Under the pieces are notes generated by a model. The model was not told the DNA's origin and made no database searches. It saw only the letters and a program-made list of their open reading frames with translations. Shown here piece after piece: positions 32,627 through 45,900 of a stretch of DNA of 64,000 bases. The stretch comes from Porites lobata (lineage: Eukaryota; Cnidaria; Anthozoa; Scleractinia; Poritidae): assembly GCA_942486035.1 (NCBI GenBank), contig CALNXK010000371.1:50001-114000 (forward strand). Reading direction: 5' to 3'. Positions within the stretch are counted from its first letter, which is position 1; every line of letters starts with the position of its first letter. The position numbers and the translations under genes are program-made.

Positions 32627-33150
32627 CACCTCGGTGTCTTGCTTGATTCGAATCTATCTTGCAAATATGTATTGCGTACATCGCAACAAAAATCAGCAAA
32701 TCACTTGGCATCTTGTCGAGGTTAAGGCACTTTGCTCCTTCTTGTACACTGCTAAATATTTACAGACTTCTGACTCAACCTTATATAAGCTATGGCCCAG
32801 CGCTTTGGGGCCAAGCTGTTCAATCTAATCTTATCTTAATAAAATCTTGATACTACGTCGTCCAAATCTCATGTTGTCCCTTCTATTTGACCTCTATGAT
32901 GTTCTTCCGCTGAATTTTCTGTACTTTAAATCCATTTGTATCATAAAGCATGCCGTATTTAATAACAAAGCACCCCTTAATATCTCCAGTTTTGTCACTC
33001 TCGTCTCTGACACACATTATTACAACACTAGATTTTCTCAGGCTGGCACTTTCGCCATACAAAATTCGAGAACACAGCAGACAATTAAGTCGTTTTCTTG
33101 CACCGGCTAAGGCGTGGAATTGTATTCCTCTTAATATTCGTTCATTATTA
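32627..33150 (+). pseudogene. Non-LTR retrotransposon RT C-terminal relic
   Basis: Frameshifted fragments read HLGVLLDSNLSCKY, then IATKISKSLGILSRLRHFAP, LLTQPYISYGPALWGQA, FYFKSICIIKHAVFNNKAPL-like and AKAWNCIPLNIRSLL. This is the thumb/C-terminal part of a Jockey/CR1-type reverse transcriptase. At least three frameshifts separate the pieces, and the catalytic core is absent. Confidence 0.8.
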
Positions 33151-33187
33151 ACTGGGCTGGCCGAAGGCTGGGCCAGTTTATAAAATA

Positions 33188-33454
33188 CGTGGTGGGGGTG
33201 TGCCGTCCGACTCTCCTAATCCTGACCCTAGACGCTATTTCTGACCAATACCTATAAGGCAAATATAACGGAGTAACCCGGGATTTTTGTGCCAAAAAAT
33301 GAACGCTATCAATCATTAACTTAGTCATCCGGCGGGGGAGGGGGGGGGGTATTCCTGGGAATTCGTGGTGGGGGTGTGTTGTCCGGCTCTCCAAATCCTG
33401 ACCCTAGACCTTATTTCAGATCAATACCCATAAGGCAAATGTAAGGGAGTACTC
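33188..33454. repeat. Direct repeat, unit 176 bp, about 1.5 copies
   Basis: 33188-33277 and 33364-33454 share CGTGGTGGGGGTGTGYYGTC, AATCCTGACCCTAGAC and CATAAGGCAAATRTAA. A G-run (GGGGGGGGG) lies between them at about 33340. Confidence 0.8.
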
Positions 33455-33931
33455 CCCGAGGGATTTTCGTCGTCATGATGATGATGAACACTATCAATTG
33501 TTAATTTGGTAACGATAAAGTATGTTAAGCGATGGCAGCCATTAAATGAAGATGTGTTTGAAACTAGCATACTTTTCTTTTTCATCGTCTCCTTCAAACG
33601 ATGCTACGGTGAATACCTTTTGGGGTTTTTCTTCACTTTGTGTTGATGTTTAAATCTTTTAATGAGCTTTTTCCCTTCCAAAACGTGATTGTAAATCTTT
33701 CTGAGTGTGTAACAAGTGTGTGCGGAGTGTACATCCATTGAATAAAGACGTCTCTCAAGCTATCATTTGTATGTGAAGTAAATAAGGGTTGTAATTGTTA
33801 ATAACCACTACATTGTATTTACAATGAGAGCGACTTTTATCGGTTTTAAAATTGTTCACGTTTGGAAGGAAGCCGCAAACGCATATTAAGTTTGTTTCAG
33901 TTTGTTTGTTTTTTTCCCCGATCCAGAATTC

Positions 33932-36900
33932 ATGGCGCACGGGGGTAGCAAAGGAGCAAATGAGAGTGACGTCACATCACCTGATGTGGGGCAAAAGCTG
34001 TGTTTTGATGACGAGACTTTGAAAGGTAAGGTAACGGCTACAAAGACCATTACCAAGATATTCATATCAGCTTTTAACATGTCCAAAGCTGACATATTTT
34101 TCTTATTGTCTTACGATCCTAGAATAAAGACCAACATGAGCCTTTTCGAAAGCTTGTGCCTTGAAAAATATATGTCGCGTTAAGCGACAGTTCTCTGTAT
34201 AAAGTGCCTAGCTTCTAACATAAAAAAAATAATTATTAAAGCAATTCTAGGCTTCAGTTTTGCGGAAATTTTGTGTTTCTTTGGTGAAGTCTGCGCTCAG
34301 GATACAAAGATATCTTTCTGCTGCAGGGTCTATCGTATGAAGGACAACTGCTAAAAAACGGCCTATTGCGATTTCTTTTCGCGTCTTGGGAATTGTGTAA
34401 ATTTTGTCAAGTTTCTGCTGTTTTATTGATTTCGTTTATTTCCTTGCATATTTTTGCGAGTTTTTTAAAAATTCTTTCATGATAGATGTCCTGCGGCATT
34501 ATGTAATAACGACGCATTTCGGTAATAACTTACGCTATTTGTGACAATGTTCTGACGCAAAGTGAAATAATTTTGTTTTTGCAAAAACAACATACAAGCA
34601 AATGAGAAAACGAAAAATAATGTTGCTTAATTAGCAGCAAGGAGGCCCTAGTACAAAAGTAATCCTAACGAGTCGACGGCATCGACGAGTTAAGTCATGT
34701 TCATGAATACTGCCACAAGAAATTTTAATTGTTTAGAAAAGCGTTAATTAAAAAATAGATACAACACGATCCATTATTACTGACTCTTTTTTCGTTTCGT
34801 TCCACATACTTACGTTTTGTTGTTGTTGTTGCTGTTAATTATTGTTTATTCTCTGGTTCCCCTGGAACGAGAAAGAAGAGAGAGACCTGAGAACGAGGTT
34901 GTCTTAGTGCCTCATAAACGAAGTGAACGAACCTGGTTTGCTTTCTTTGAATAAACATTATGAATCGTTGGTTCTCGTATTTGGGCAGTTTTGATGGATT
35001 TTGCTTAAATTCGAAACCCGGTCAAGTGAATTTCAATTATCATTTCTTACGCACCTTTCAAGTCGCCAATTCAGTCGAACGAATCAGGCCCAGTAAGAGT
35101 GAGATCATTTTGACGCAATTCTCCTCTCGTAAGTGTTTCATTTCGAATGAAATGCACGTGTGGAACTTCACCGGCCTTCAAACACAGTCAGACGCTCTAT
35201 CATAGGGCCTTGTTTTGCATTCCTCCTTCACTACAAAAACAAAAGTCCACTTTGTAATCTCAAAATACTAAAATGCTAAAATACTAAAATTCGTTTTCTC
35301 TGTTGTTTGTATGTTGTTTTATGCAGACATAGAATTATTACAATTTGCGTCAGGACAGTGTTACAAATTGCGTAGACGGACGATTTTGAAAGGTGAACTG
35401 TTCAGCTAAGTTAAACAAATTAGTGGTGTCTGACTGAGCGAGGGAATTCATCGGTGTTTACGAGTTAACATGCAACAGATTTGAGCAAACAGCACAACGA
35501 GGCAAAAAGGGTCAAAATACATGGTGTCCTTCTTCACTTTTAAGTGAATTGTGAATTGTGAATTGTTAAAACAATTAATGAATGGAGCTGAGTATCTTAT
35601 GAAGAATTATGGAAATCGAGGAGGGTGTTACGGCCTCGACGGATAACACCCTCCGAGATCTCCATAATTCTTTATATGATACGAAAGCCGAATTCAATAA
35701 TTGTTCTATTTTTCATTCAAAATAATTCCTAGTTTAAAAACATAGCTAAAACATGCTTACCTCTATTGCTGTTAAGTTCATCTTCGATAGTGCACGTTTA
35801 GGGTTGTTCAGCTCCGCAAATATTCTCCAAATAATAGATGTCGCCCTTCAAGTTGTCTTCTTGGTGTTCTTGCCATGTTTTTAGCTATTATTTCGCCTAG
35901 TTCTTACTCTTGAAACGAGTGAAATGTCAGCCATTTTTGTTTTCACAACCAAAACAACTCAACCTTGTCCCCAGGTCTTCTCTGTTAACCGTGCATTAAT
36001 CTGCAAGAAAGCTGCACTTTTGACGTCATCGGTTGATTAATCGGAAAATTCTTCCAAATTTTGTCATCAGTAGTTGGTTATGGTGAATTATGCGTGTGCT
36101 TTTAGCCAATCAGAATTGGGGAATTATTTTGAATGAGTAGTAATATACATTAATAGTTTCTCAATTTAATTCATCTCTAGCGATAGCTGAGGTTTACTTT
36201 AACGAAGGTAATGAAGCATACAGAAAGAAAGATTACAGCAATGCCGTTTACTTCTATACCGAGGGAATTGAAATTAACTGTAAGGATGAAGATCTCAAAG
36301 CTAAACTGTACAGCAACAGAGCAGTTGCACATCTTAACTTAGGTGAGGCTATTTTCATTTTAAAAATAGAAGGGGCAGAGCAGCCGAGTGGTCAGTACCT
36401 CGTATTCGAAATCCTGACGTATCGAATTTGTGCTCCGCTCCACATGCTGGATTTTTTTTCCCGCTAACCCCAAGTTCACTGATTGCTCGACCGTGCTTGT
36501 AAAATACAACTTGTCTGCCACCTGCCAGTTGGGGCTTTTAATTAAGTTTTTTATTTAGAATATATTTTTGACTTTTTGAACGAAAGAAGAGCATTTTCGT
36601 ACTTGTTATTTTTCATTAACTCTTATTACTAATAGGTGTCGTACTAGTTTTAAAACCTCGCACTATTCTTAAGAGAAGAATAACGACGCATTTTTTAACA
36701 AGCGTTGCGGCATTTTGTTACAACTTACGCATATTGTCATAAGAGCTGTGGCATTTTGTAATAAATGGAGGTTACCCATTTTGTAAGCCGTATTAATCAT
36801 TGGTTACTAGTTAGCTAGTTTTAATAAAATATATTATTAATTTTGCTTAAATTTAAAGACCCCTTCAATTTCAATAATATTTCTAATACACCTTTAGAAG

Positions 36901-39900
36901 TCAGACAATATTTTGTAAGCTTGAGTTGCATGTTCTTAGACAAGAAAACCTTGCTTCAAGGAACTGCGCCCGCTTCATTACAAAAACGCCGCAGTTCTTA
37001 TTACAAAATACGTAAGTTGTTACAAAATACAGTAACCCTTGTTACAAAATGCGTTGTTACTAGAGAATGTGTTTTTTTATTCCTTTATCACGGCGTTTTT
37101 TCTTTTTTTGCAACACTCATAGGAAATTACAGTGGCTCACTTAGCGATGCAAAAGTTGTCAAGGACATACGACCACTGTTTATCAAAGCAATAACAACAG
37201 GTAATTTCAGAAAGATCATAGACTCCAAGAAACACTCATAGGCTTTAATTCCACGCTACTCTAGTAACAAAGTAAGCGCTCGCGGCACAACTGCATTAAC
37301 AAAGAACTCAACAGCAGCAGCAGCAACGATTTTTCTTTTCCAAACTATAGTAGAGCTTTCCAGTGCATCATGGGTAACAAAATTTGGCTTACTACGCATC
37401 CAAGAAAATTTTGAAATCACATGACCGTCCGTCCTTGCGTACCACGGGCGAATCAATGTGAAATGTCATTTTTTAGCCGGTGTGGTGGGCTGGCAGCCTA
37501 AAACCTCTATTTAACTTGATGTTAGACACCCATGTTGAGTCAATTGACAGCTGCCAAAACAGGGTATCTGCTGAATGGTATCACATGACCGTATCGCTGA
37601 CTCAGATGTCAACAACTGATCACTTTTTTGAAGTTTTCCACCGACCAGTTAGTGGCTTTTATTTGATCGCAGGCTCAATTCCAATTTTTTGCAGCAAAAA
37701 GACGAATTCTCTCGGAGGGCCGTGTTTTGAACGCCCAATTTTTCCCTTCCCCTTCCCCTTCCCCTTCCCCTTTTAACGCCTGCCACGCAGGCTATCCGAC
37801 CCGGAAAGCTGTTTTTTTCGTAGTGTTTACTACATTCATGATTGAGGTTCATCGCATTGAAAGAAAAAAATGATACCATCAGTTGGGCAAAAAGTCGTTT
37901 ATGAGCTAGGAGCCGCACTACTGGACTATCATTCGTAAGGTTTTGATTTCTAATAATATACAAGAAAAAATTTATTGAACATGATTGGAAGAGAGCAATG
38001 CAGTTTTTAGTGCATAGCTCAAAAACGAGGTAATATAATGTAAAAAAGGAAATAAAAGGCAAATTTCTCAGATAGACACCGCACCATAAGGTTTTTAAAC
38101 AGAAAGGGATTTCAAGAAACACTTCAGTCTCAATACTTGCATTCTTGAATAGTCGTTGTAAATTTTTCATTTAATTTTTATTCTTTACCTTGTGCAGGAT
38201 GTTTTCAGCGCTTGTGGATTTCTTTAGTGTTCAAAATGCAGCGGTGAATGAAATGAGATTAACAGGCGTGTATTCAAAGTATTTTCAAAAAATATCATTC
38301 TATGGCTCTTTATTTTCAAGACTTAGATAGATAAATATTTTTGGTAACTACTTTCTTGTTTTGAAAAACGTGATTACTTTTCATACAAACTCTCGAGAGT
38401 GCTTTTCATGATCATGGTATAAATTTACTTTTCGCTTACCAAAAGTCCAAATTAGCCGGCCGGACGAAAGTTTTCGCTTCACAAGAGGAAAAAATTTCTC
38501 GAGTAGAGTGACGCTAAATCTAACTGCAAAGCGACGTAATGGACATTGATAATTTTTACGAAATTGCAGACTGGTAAGAATTAAATTTTGTTGCTTGTGA
38601 CTCATTTCACCCATTCCTTCTTGAAATATAACATGGACCGCGGTTTGGTGCTTTTTTGCTTAGAAAATTTCGTATTTCGTTTTAGAATATTAAGGTTCAG
38701 ACCATTCAACTGTTTTTGTTTGTTCGGATAATGATGAATTTTTTTTCAAACTTTTTCTGCAAGATAAATTTTGTCAAACCTTTGACTTTCCATCTATTTG
38801 CAAATTAGGAGGACCGTCAATTTAAATTTCATGTTTTTTAGTATTCTTTGTAAAAAATGTTCATCCTAATGGCTGTTCCATTGTTTCAGTCATTCAACTC
38901 TGCATTTCCCCTGAGGCTGAATTCAAACCCCCTGACTTTTCAGTTTACAGAGTTATAAAGGTCCTTACACGTGATTAAAGCCATTTTAATTTTCAAAGTT
39001 GCAAAAAACTTTCGAGACACTTTCTTTCGAGGTGTTGAATTAATTAGGGTTGAAGTGATGTAGTCGCTTGAAACGTGACTTCATAATGATATTCAAAAAG
39101 AAGTTCAAAATGGATTTAGGAATGATTGATTACAACTAAGTTTGAGCCATGGGTAAATGTTTGTTTTACCGTACGAATATTTTCCGTGGCCGGAACGGGG
39201 GGAATTTTTAATTTCTTAAAAAGATATTAACAGGTGAAAAGTGTCACGTGACCTATTTTGCTTAATTACTAATTAAATAAAAACGTGCGTCAACAGTTAC
39301 GGCCAGATTCAAGCGAAAAATAATGATACAATAACAAAAATACTGTGTTTAATATATACTTTGTGGCATCTCGCCACCACATTTTTATATTTCTTTTTTT
39401 TTTCCTGGACTCGACTAAAAGTGGTCACGTGACACAGATATCTGGTTTCTTACGTTACAGGAAAATTAAGGTTACCGATTTTCCCGAGGTTGCCAAATTT
39501 TGGAAGGTTCTGATAAATTTTCACAAAGTTATGATCATTATACGATTTTATGCAAATTAGCCTCAGGCCATGCCTTAACATGCTTGAGTGACCATTTACA
39601 AGCGCAAAATATCAGCACGGCACCCCAAATTTGTTGGTACCGTACTAGCGACTTTTGGACACGGCACTTCTTATTCATACGACTCGAAATGTTTTCTTCG
39701 TGTGAGAACGGTGCCAATTTTCCATTTGCACCCATTTTATACTATTGATACCGTCATTAGAAATGGCGGAAAAAATAAAACTGCGACAGTCAGATTTTAA
39801 GTTCAAAATGCACCGTACATCGCCGACGATTGAAAGACAAAATAAGTCACCACATTAAAAAAAAAAAGACGAAACAAGAACCAAAGCACAAAATTTGCAG

Positions 39901-42900
39901 GGATGGGAGTTTCATTTTTCTGCTCATGATTATAGCAACGTTTCCGTGACCTTGTTTGACCAGGTCAGCATTAGATCCCATCGGCCGTAGCCCCTTTCTC
40001 CCCTCATGAAATTTACACAATTCAAAGTAGACAGACTGCTTTTAAATCACACTTAGATGAAACTTTAAGCCGAAAATGTGCAAGTCTCTTCAATTTTAAA
40101 GAAAAAGAAATTGTCATGAGAGAGAGTAGGATTCGAACCCACGACCCAGATGGTCCAGTATACTATGCTAACCACTAGACCACTGAGGATTTGCTGGATG
40201 AGAATGAAATAATTTAATTACATATGGGATCAACCCCAACCCAAAAAAGGAACCTAACCAGTTTCGAAACAGTGTTTAACCCTAATCAGTAAAGGCAGGG
40301 CTTAACCCTAATCAGTAAAGGTAGTGCTTAACCCTAATCTGAAAAGGCAGTGCTTAACAAAACTGCGTTGTGTAAATTTCATGAAGTTTCCGCAGGGGCT
40401 AGTGATAACCGTTTCACCACGATGCTCTCGATTCTTTGAAAATTTGGCGGACACCATTTTTGTTAAAACAACGCATGCGCCTCGGTCGCAACCGCAGCAA
40501 AAATGATTGCACTAAATCCTTTTTCGGCACCCCTAAAAGTTGCGCTTGGAAATGGGGTTTATCATATCAAATAAAGGGGTTGACCAATTACCTTAACAAA
40601 AGAAAGTGGTGTAGGTGGGCAATTGGAGATTTAGTTTGGGCAATAATTCTTTTCGAAGGCTACCTCTGTGAGTGAATATGATTCTTATTTACTCTAAAAC
40701 TACTGAGGCCCTCCATCAAAAGTCATATGTGGATTTCTTTGCAATTGTTCCAAGCTCATTGTTTCAAGTATAATTATAATAAGTGTATTAACGAGAGCTT
40801 TGCTTTTCGCTCTGGCTAAATCTATATGTTATAGAGTGAAAAGCTAAGTAGAGGTCATTGTGAAATTTGGAGTCCGGGTCAATGACATAAAGTAATTATC
40901 GGGCCCCGAATGTTCAAACGTGGGATAGCGCTATCCACCGGAAAATCACTATCCAGTAGATAAGTATTAGGTAAACCAATTGGATTATCCACTGGTAGAC
41001 CTGGTAAGAGATTTATTCAGTGGATAGTGTTATCCACCTTTTGAAAAACTGGGACCAGTACGAGTAGTATGGTTATGTTAACGGTGTAAAGGGGGACGTA
41101 GGAGTTAGCCTTGCCTCTCTTTTTTCTACATAAAGTTACAAAGTTCTTCACGCAAACTTTTTTAGGCAAATCGATTTCTCTTCGTTTGAAAATTACATCT
41201 TGGGGAGAAGGGAGAGGACAGTTAACACCTGAACATGATCCAAATATAATTATATTATTCTTATACATGTATTACATTATTTCAGGAGCTAAGGCCTCTG
41301 CAAAGTTAGGCTTGTTTGAACAGGCGATGACTTGGAGTGATGAAGGATTAGCAGTATCCTTTTGATGTTTTTATGCCTGCCTGACTTAAACGTAGTTCAG
41401 TTTAATTTTCAGCCTGTTATATGCATTACTTTCGTGCTTTTACTAGTAAAAACCAGTGTGTCATTACAATCCTCTCTCAAATGTCTCATTGCACCTGATC
41501 GCAGAAAAAAAGCCGCCTACTCTCTTCTCACTTCATTAAGTGTATGTAAGAGATAAATACCGAGAACGGAGATATTAATCCATATACATCCCTCGGGCCG
41601 TAATTATTTCATGATATTATTCCTGATAGATCTTTTTAAAATGGAAAACACATGTGTCTGTCTTGATATTATAAAATTTGAACGGAATTTTCGTTCTGAC
41701 CAAATTTTCGGTCTCTGTTTTACCATGATTCAATGATTAAGACCTTTTTTTTGAAGAGAACAAAGCACTAGCTATTTGCACGCTCACACCTTCATCGGAT
41801 TAAAAAAAACAATGGCTGCGGTCACATCTACGACGTAACTAAAGTTTAACTTAAGTTAGTGTCAAGTTACGTGACGTCATAGCGGAGCTCCACGCGCGCG
41901 AAGCGCACGAAGCGGAGCACCATGGGTAAGAAAATTTGGTTATCTACCCATCCGAGAAATTTTGGTAATCACGTGACCGTACGCCCGACCGTCCGTCCGA
42001 ACCACAGGAATACCAACGTAAAATAACTGGGCCAACAGGTATGGCAACCGAAATGCAACTCGAGTTTATTTTGGCGGGAAATCGCATAGCCACCCGCGTC
42101 CTGTGAAGCAGAGACAACTAAAGAGTCAATAAAGAGGAAAACGGAAAGCGGAAATTGTTTCTGTATCCTTGTTGTTTAAAGTAAGATTAATTGTCATGTC
42201 CACAAATTTGGAATATAGAGAAAAAATAAAGTGGGCGACAGGCAGGCGAATTTCAACGAGAAAAAAAGCGACAGACAGCTAGAGCGGAAGATAAGGAGCT
42301 ATTTGTTGGAAGAACAACATGAAATTTTTTTAGCGGCGGTGAGAAAAGGAGAAATCCTAGCGGCCACCAAAGTAAAAATGAGCGAGTGAAAAGAATTGAA
42401 CAACAACAGGTACGACATTTTCTCCATAAAACGTGTAACTAGGAAGTTTCTGGAATTTTCACGTTGTGGTCGTGCAAAACGATGGCAAAGAAATGTACAA
42501 AAAAAATGTGCTGCACGTGCAAAGTTGTTTTTTTTTGCTAATTAGACCTATTGTTTTTTTTTTTCACCGTTCTGGTTGCGTTCGCCGCTTAGCATAACAT
42601 GATTTTATATTTTGGTTGAGCAAACTATAAATATTCAGGGGCACCCAACGGGGATATAGTTCAAAACCACTTAACATAGCATTGTTGAACGTGTTTTAGT
42701 ATTCAAACGGTAGATATAGGCATATTTTTATCCCCTAAAAACTTTTCATCTGTTCGGATTTCCTAGCTGAAAGTCTAGTGATCCGAAAATTATAGGGATA
42801 AAAACTTACCTTCTCGAAAGCTTCAGCCAAGAAAAGGCTCCCGAAAATTCTAGGTGGCCTTTTTTATGGTCAAAATCCGTTAAAAATGGTTAATTATACC

Positions 42901-45900
42901 ATTTTGTAAATGTTCGAAAATCCTAGGAGAGGCAGGCAAGCAAGAAATTTTACAACAAATGCTCCGAAAATTCTAGATCTCAAATCGTCTTCCGAACAGA
43001 TATTTTTCCGAAAATTGCCATTGGGTGCCCCTGAATATTATCGAGAGCTTCGCTTTTAGCCCTGGCTAAATCTATATATTATTACTAAAGCTAGTGACCC
43101 ATCCCCTCCCACCCCAAACAAAGTTGAATTTGGAGCAAAATGGGTTAAAATGAGTGCTTTTTTTGGCCACAACATTGCTGCTTTCTATACGCTGCAGCTG
43201 ATCCGTCTGTCGCGCTAAAGAGTTACGGATACCTTGCCAAACGGAGGTATTTGGCGTGGACATTCAGTTTACCCAAAAGGAACTAAGTGATTATTTGAAC
43301 GACGTGTTTTGGATTGAGCTCTTAAAGGCATTTAATGCTGGTAGTACTTATTTTCACTATCTGAGAAGATGCACTTAGAGGACACAAGAGGCCTTTCTTA
43401 GCCAAGCCAGAATACGACCCTTCCTATACCTTACAAACTAACATTCTCTAAGGCCCGGCCCAGAGATACTTAGAGCACGCTCTGTAGGTTCTGCGTCAAC
43501 GTGTGAACACGGAGACGAAAAAATTTCAGGAGATTGTCTTACTCTTTGGCGATCAAACAGCTAAATTAAACGATGAGCATAATTCCTGTGACTTCTGCTT
43601 CGCTAACATTATTCTGTTGACTGCTCCCTGCTCTTTTCAGACAATGGAGGTCAAAAGTGTTGGGACCTTTCCAGTGATATTACTAAAACAAGCGACCCCT
43701 CCCCTCCCACCCCAAAGAAAGTTGAATTTGGAGCCAAGTGGGTGAAAATGAGTGCTTTTTTAGGCCTCAACATTGCTACAGGAAGTGGGGGGACGACGGT
43801 ATAAACCCAACGTTGCACAAAAAATTGTCTTTAGGAGCAGGGTCCTACGTAGCAATTGCGCGTGCTTGGAAGGGCTTTTCACACAGTCCCAAGTTCTTTT
43901 GTCCTCCATGTAGGTTATCGTTACAGAAGTGCAAAATGATACAAAATCTGACCGCACAATTATTACTTCTTTTACTTTTGCTAGGTCAATTGTTGTTGTT
44001 GTTTTTTTTTTTTTTTTACCTTTCCGTAAATGTGGTTGCCAAAGCCGGTTTGGATAAATGACCTTGTTGGAGAAGCGTCTTTTCGGATCACCAAAGTGTA
44101 GCCTGCATTAACACGTAGAAAAAAAATAATGTCTATTTAAAACAAAGCCGGGGGAGGGAGAGGGCACAGGGTTAAAGTGAGAACAAAACTGTGCGGAGTA
44201 AAGCTCAAGAGTTTTCTAGAAAATTCAAGAGAAGCGGTGTCTGTTTCAACGATTTGTGACGAGTATTGTAGGTTTAGAATGTAGTTTATTTCAGTTTCTA
44301 CACCTTTACTCTTGCAAGATTGACAAGGAGAACCAGGATCTGTTGGAGATAAAGAGCCTCTCTGTTGTAGAACGCGAAAAGCTTTTAACACAGGAAGGCG
44401 ACAAAGAAGCAAAACAGGAGGGCGATTCACGAACCAATCTAAAACCTCTCGACTGTACATGTAAGTTAACTCCGACCAAGAAAAACATAACAGTTAACCA
44501 AGGTCTTCGTAAATCACAGTTTGTAAATCAACCGTTTTATTGTTTATTCTATGGCCTTGACTTATTCAGTTGACTGCAGAACTCAAACCTTGATTTGTTT
44601 GTTATTTCAGCAATTATAGCAGACACTCGCAAAAATGACGGCAATGATGCATTTCTTAATCATGATTTTGTCAAGGCCATCAACTTGTACACAGAAGGAA
44701 TTGAAGTAAAATGCGAGGATGAAGATCTGAATGCCAAATTGTACAACAACAGGGCTTCAGCCCACTATCACTTGGGTAAAGTATCATTCATATCAACTCT
44801 ACGCATAGTCGACATTGTACTCTATTCCGTATCCAACATTCCATTGTCTATTCTGCATCACGACCCTTTTACGTAAGGACACAGTTTTGGAATCTTAATA
44901 CAGCTGTCTCTATTGCCCTGTTGATGATGTTATCAGGATGAAGTTTTATGTGGACGAACTTTTTAAAGCCTAAGCGGGTGACAGTGGGGGAAGGTGGATG
45001 TGGTCTCGATAGAGAATCTTTAGTTAACCTTGTCGAAAAGCCGATAGTTCATGGTCTGATCATGTTGCGTGTTCGTTACTAGCTCTAGTCTGAGTCCCTG
45101 AAAACCTTATTTTCGTTTTATGTGCCTTAATAGGTTCAATTCATGCATGCATCTTCCCGTTCCGCCGATGTATACTTCGCTGCATTCGCAAGGAATCTCA
45201 TAAAATACTCACAATTCTTCTAATCAACTCAATACTTTCGGATTCTTCTTTTTAATTAAATTAAGGATAAAAACTCTTGATAGAAATGTGATGCTGAATT
45301 TTGTGCTTGGTGAATACATTATAAAGATGATTTTTCAATATTAGTGACACAGGCGGCCCGGAAGGAAAAATTCCGAGTACTCCCAATACTCTCTGTGTCA
45401 CTGGTTATGACATCATCTTTCTCATCTATTCAAGAGGCTACAAGAGGCCATCACATCATCACATCTCTATCATCATCACATCTCTATCATTGCGCCCAAG
45501 CACATGTCAACATTCTAGTCCCAGCAGTATGCCTGATATTTGTCTAGTTCAGTGGTGGCCTTAGCACCCACGAGTCTCCTTTGGTTTAGTGGTAGAGCAT
45601 CTGGACTAGCAGCCTGAAGGTCATTGCCTAATTTCATACCGAGCGGGGACCTGGCACTACCGGATTTGCCCGGACCTTTTAATAAGTCCAGTTTCAAAGT
45701 GGCGGATAGTCAGAGTAAAAACTCGAAAGGGAACAGGTCTTTTTTGAAGAAATATTGATCATTATTCTCTCGGAGAATCTGCCTAAACTTAGCAAGGAAA
45801 GGATGCAGTATTTCTGCAATGCCCTGAAGCTGAACTTAAAGAGCCAACACTCAGCAAGTGCAAGCAATTGTTCGATGAAAAGGTCGCTCGAAACCAAGAA

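Larger units (their letters stand above)
40794..43084. repeat. GAGAGCTT(T/C)GCTTTT repeat ends, two of three copies
   Basis: The phrase GAGAGCTTTGCTTTTCGCTC at about 40794, GAGAGCTTCGCTTTTAGCCC at about 43044 and GGAGCTTTGCTTTTAGCC at about 60605 are each followed by TGGCTAAATCTATATRTTA or a close variant. These look like conserved ends of one interspersed family. The second copy directly follows the 398-bp MITE. Confidence 0.6.
41354..44318 (+). other. U12-type intron of module 1
   Basis: The donor is GTATCCTTTT directly after GGATTAGCA; RTATCCTT is the U12-type 5' splice consensus. The acceptor ...CACCTTTACTCTTGCAAG lacks a long pyrimidine tract and has a branch-like CCTTTAC at 44303-44309, close to CCTTRAC. 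Contains MITE copy 2 and other repeats. Confidence 0.75.

Noticed and set aside
45578..45660. Functional tRNA gene
   Set aside because: An A-box (TGGTTTAGTGG) is present, but the T arm and B-box are not recognisable and the acceptor does not pair. It belongs to a tRNA-derived repeat also seen inverted at 47671-47755.
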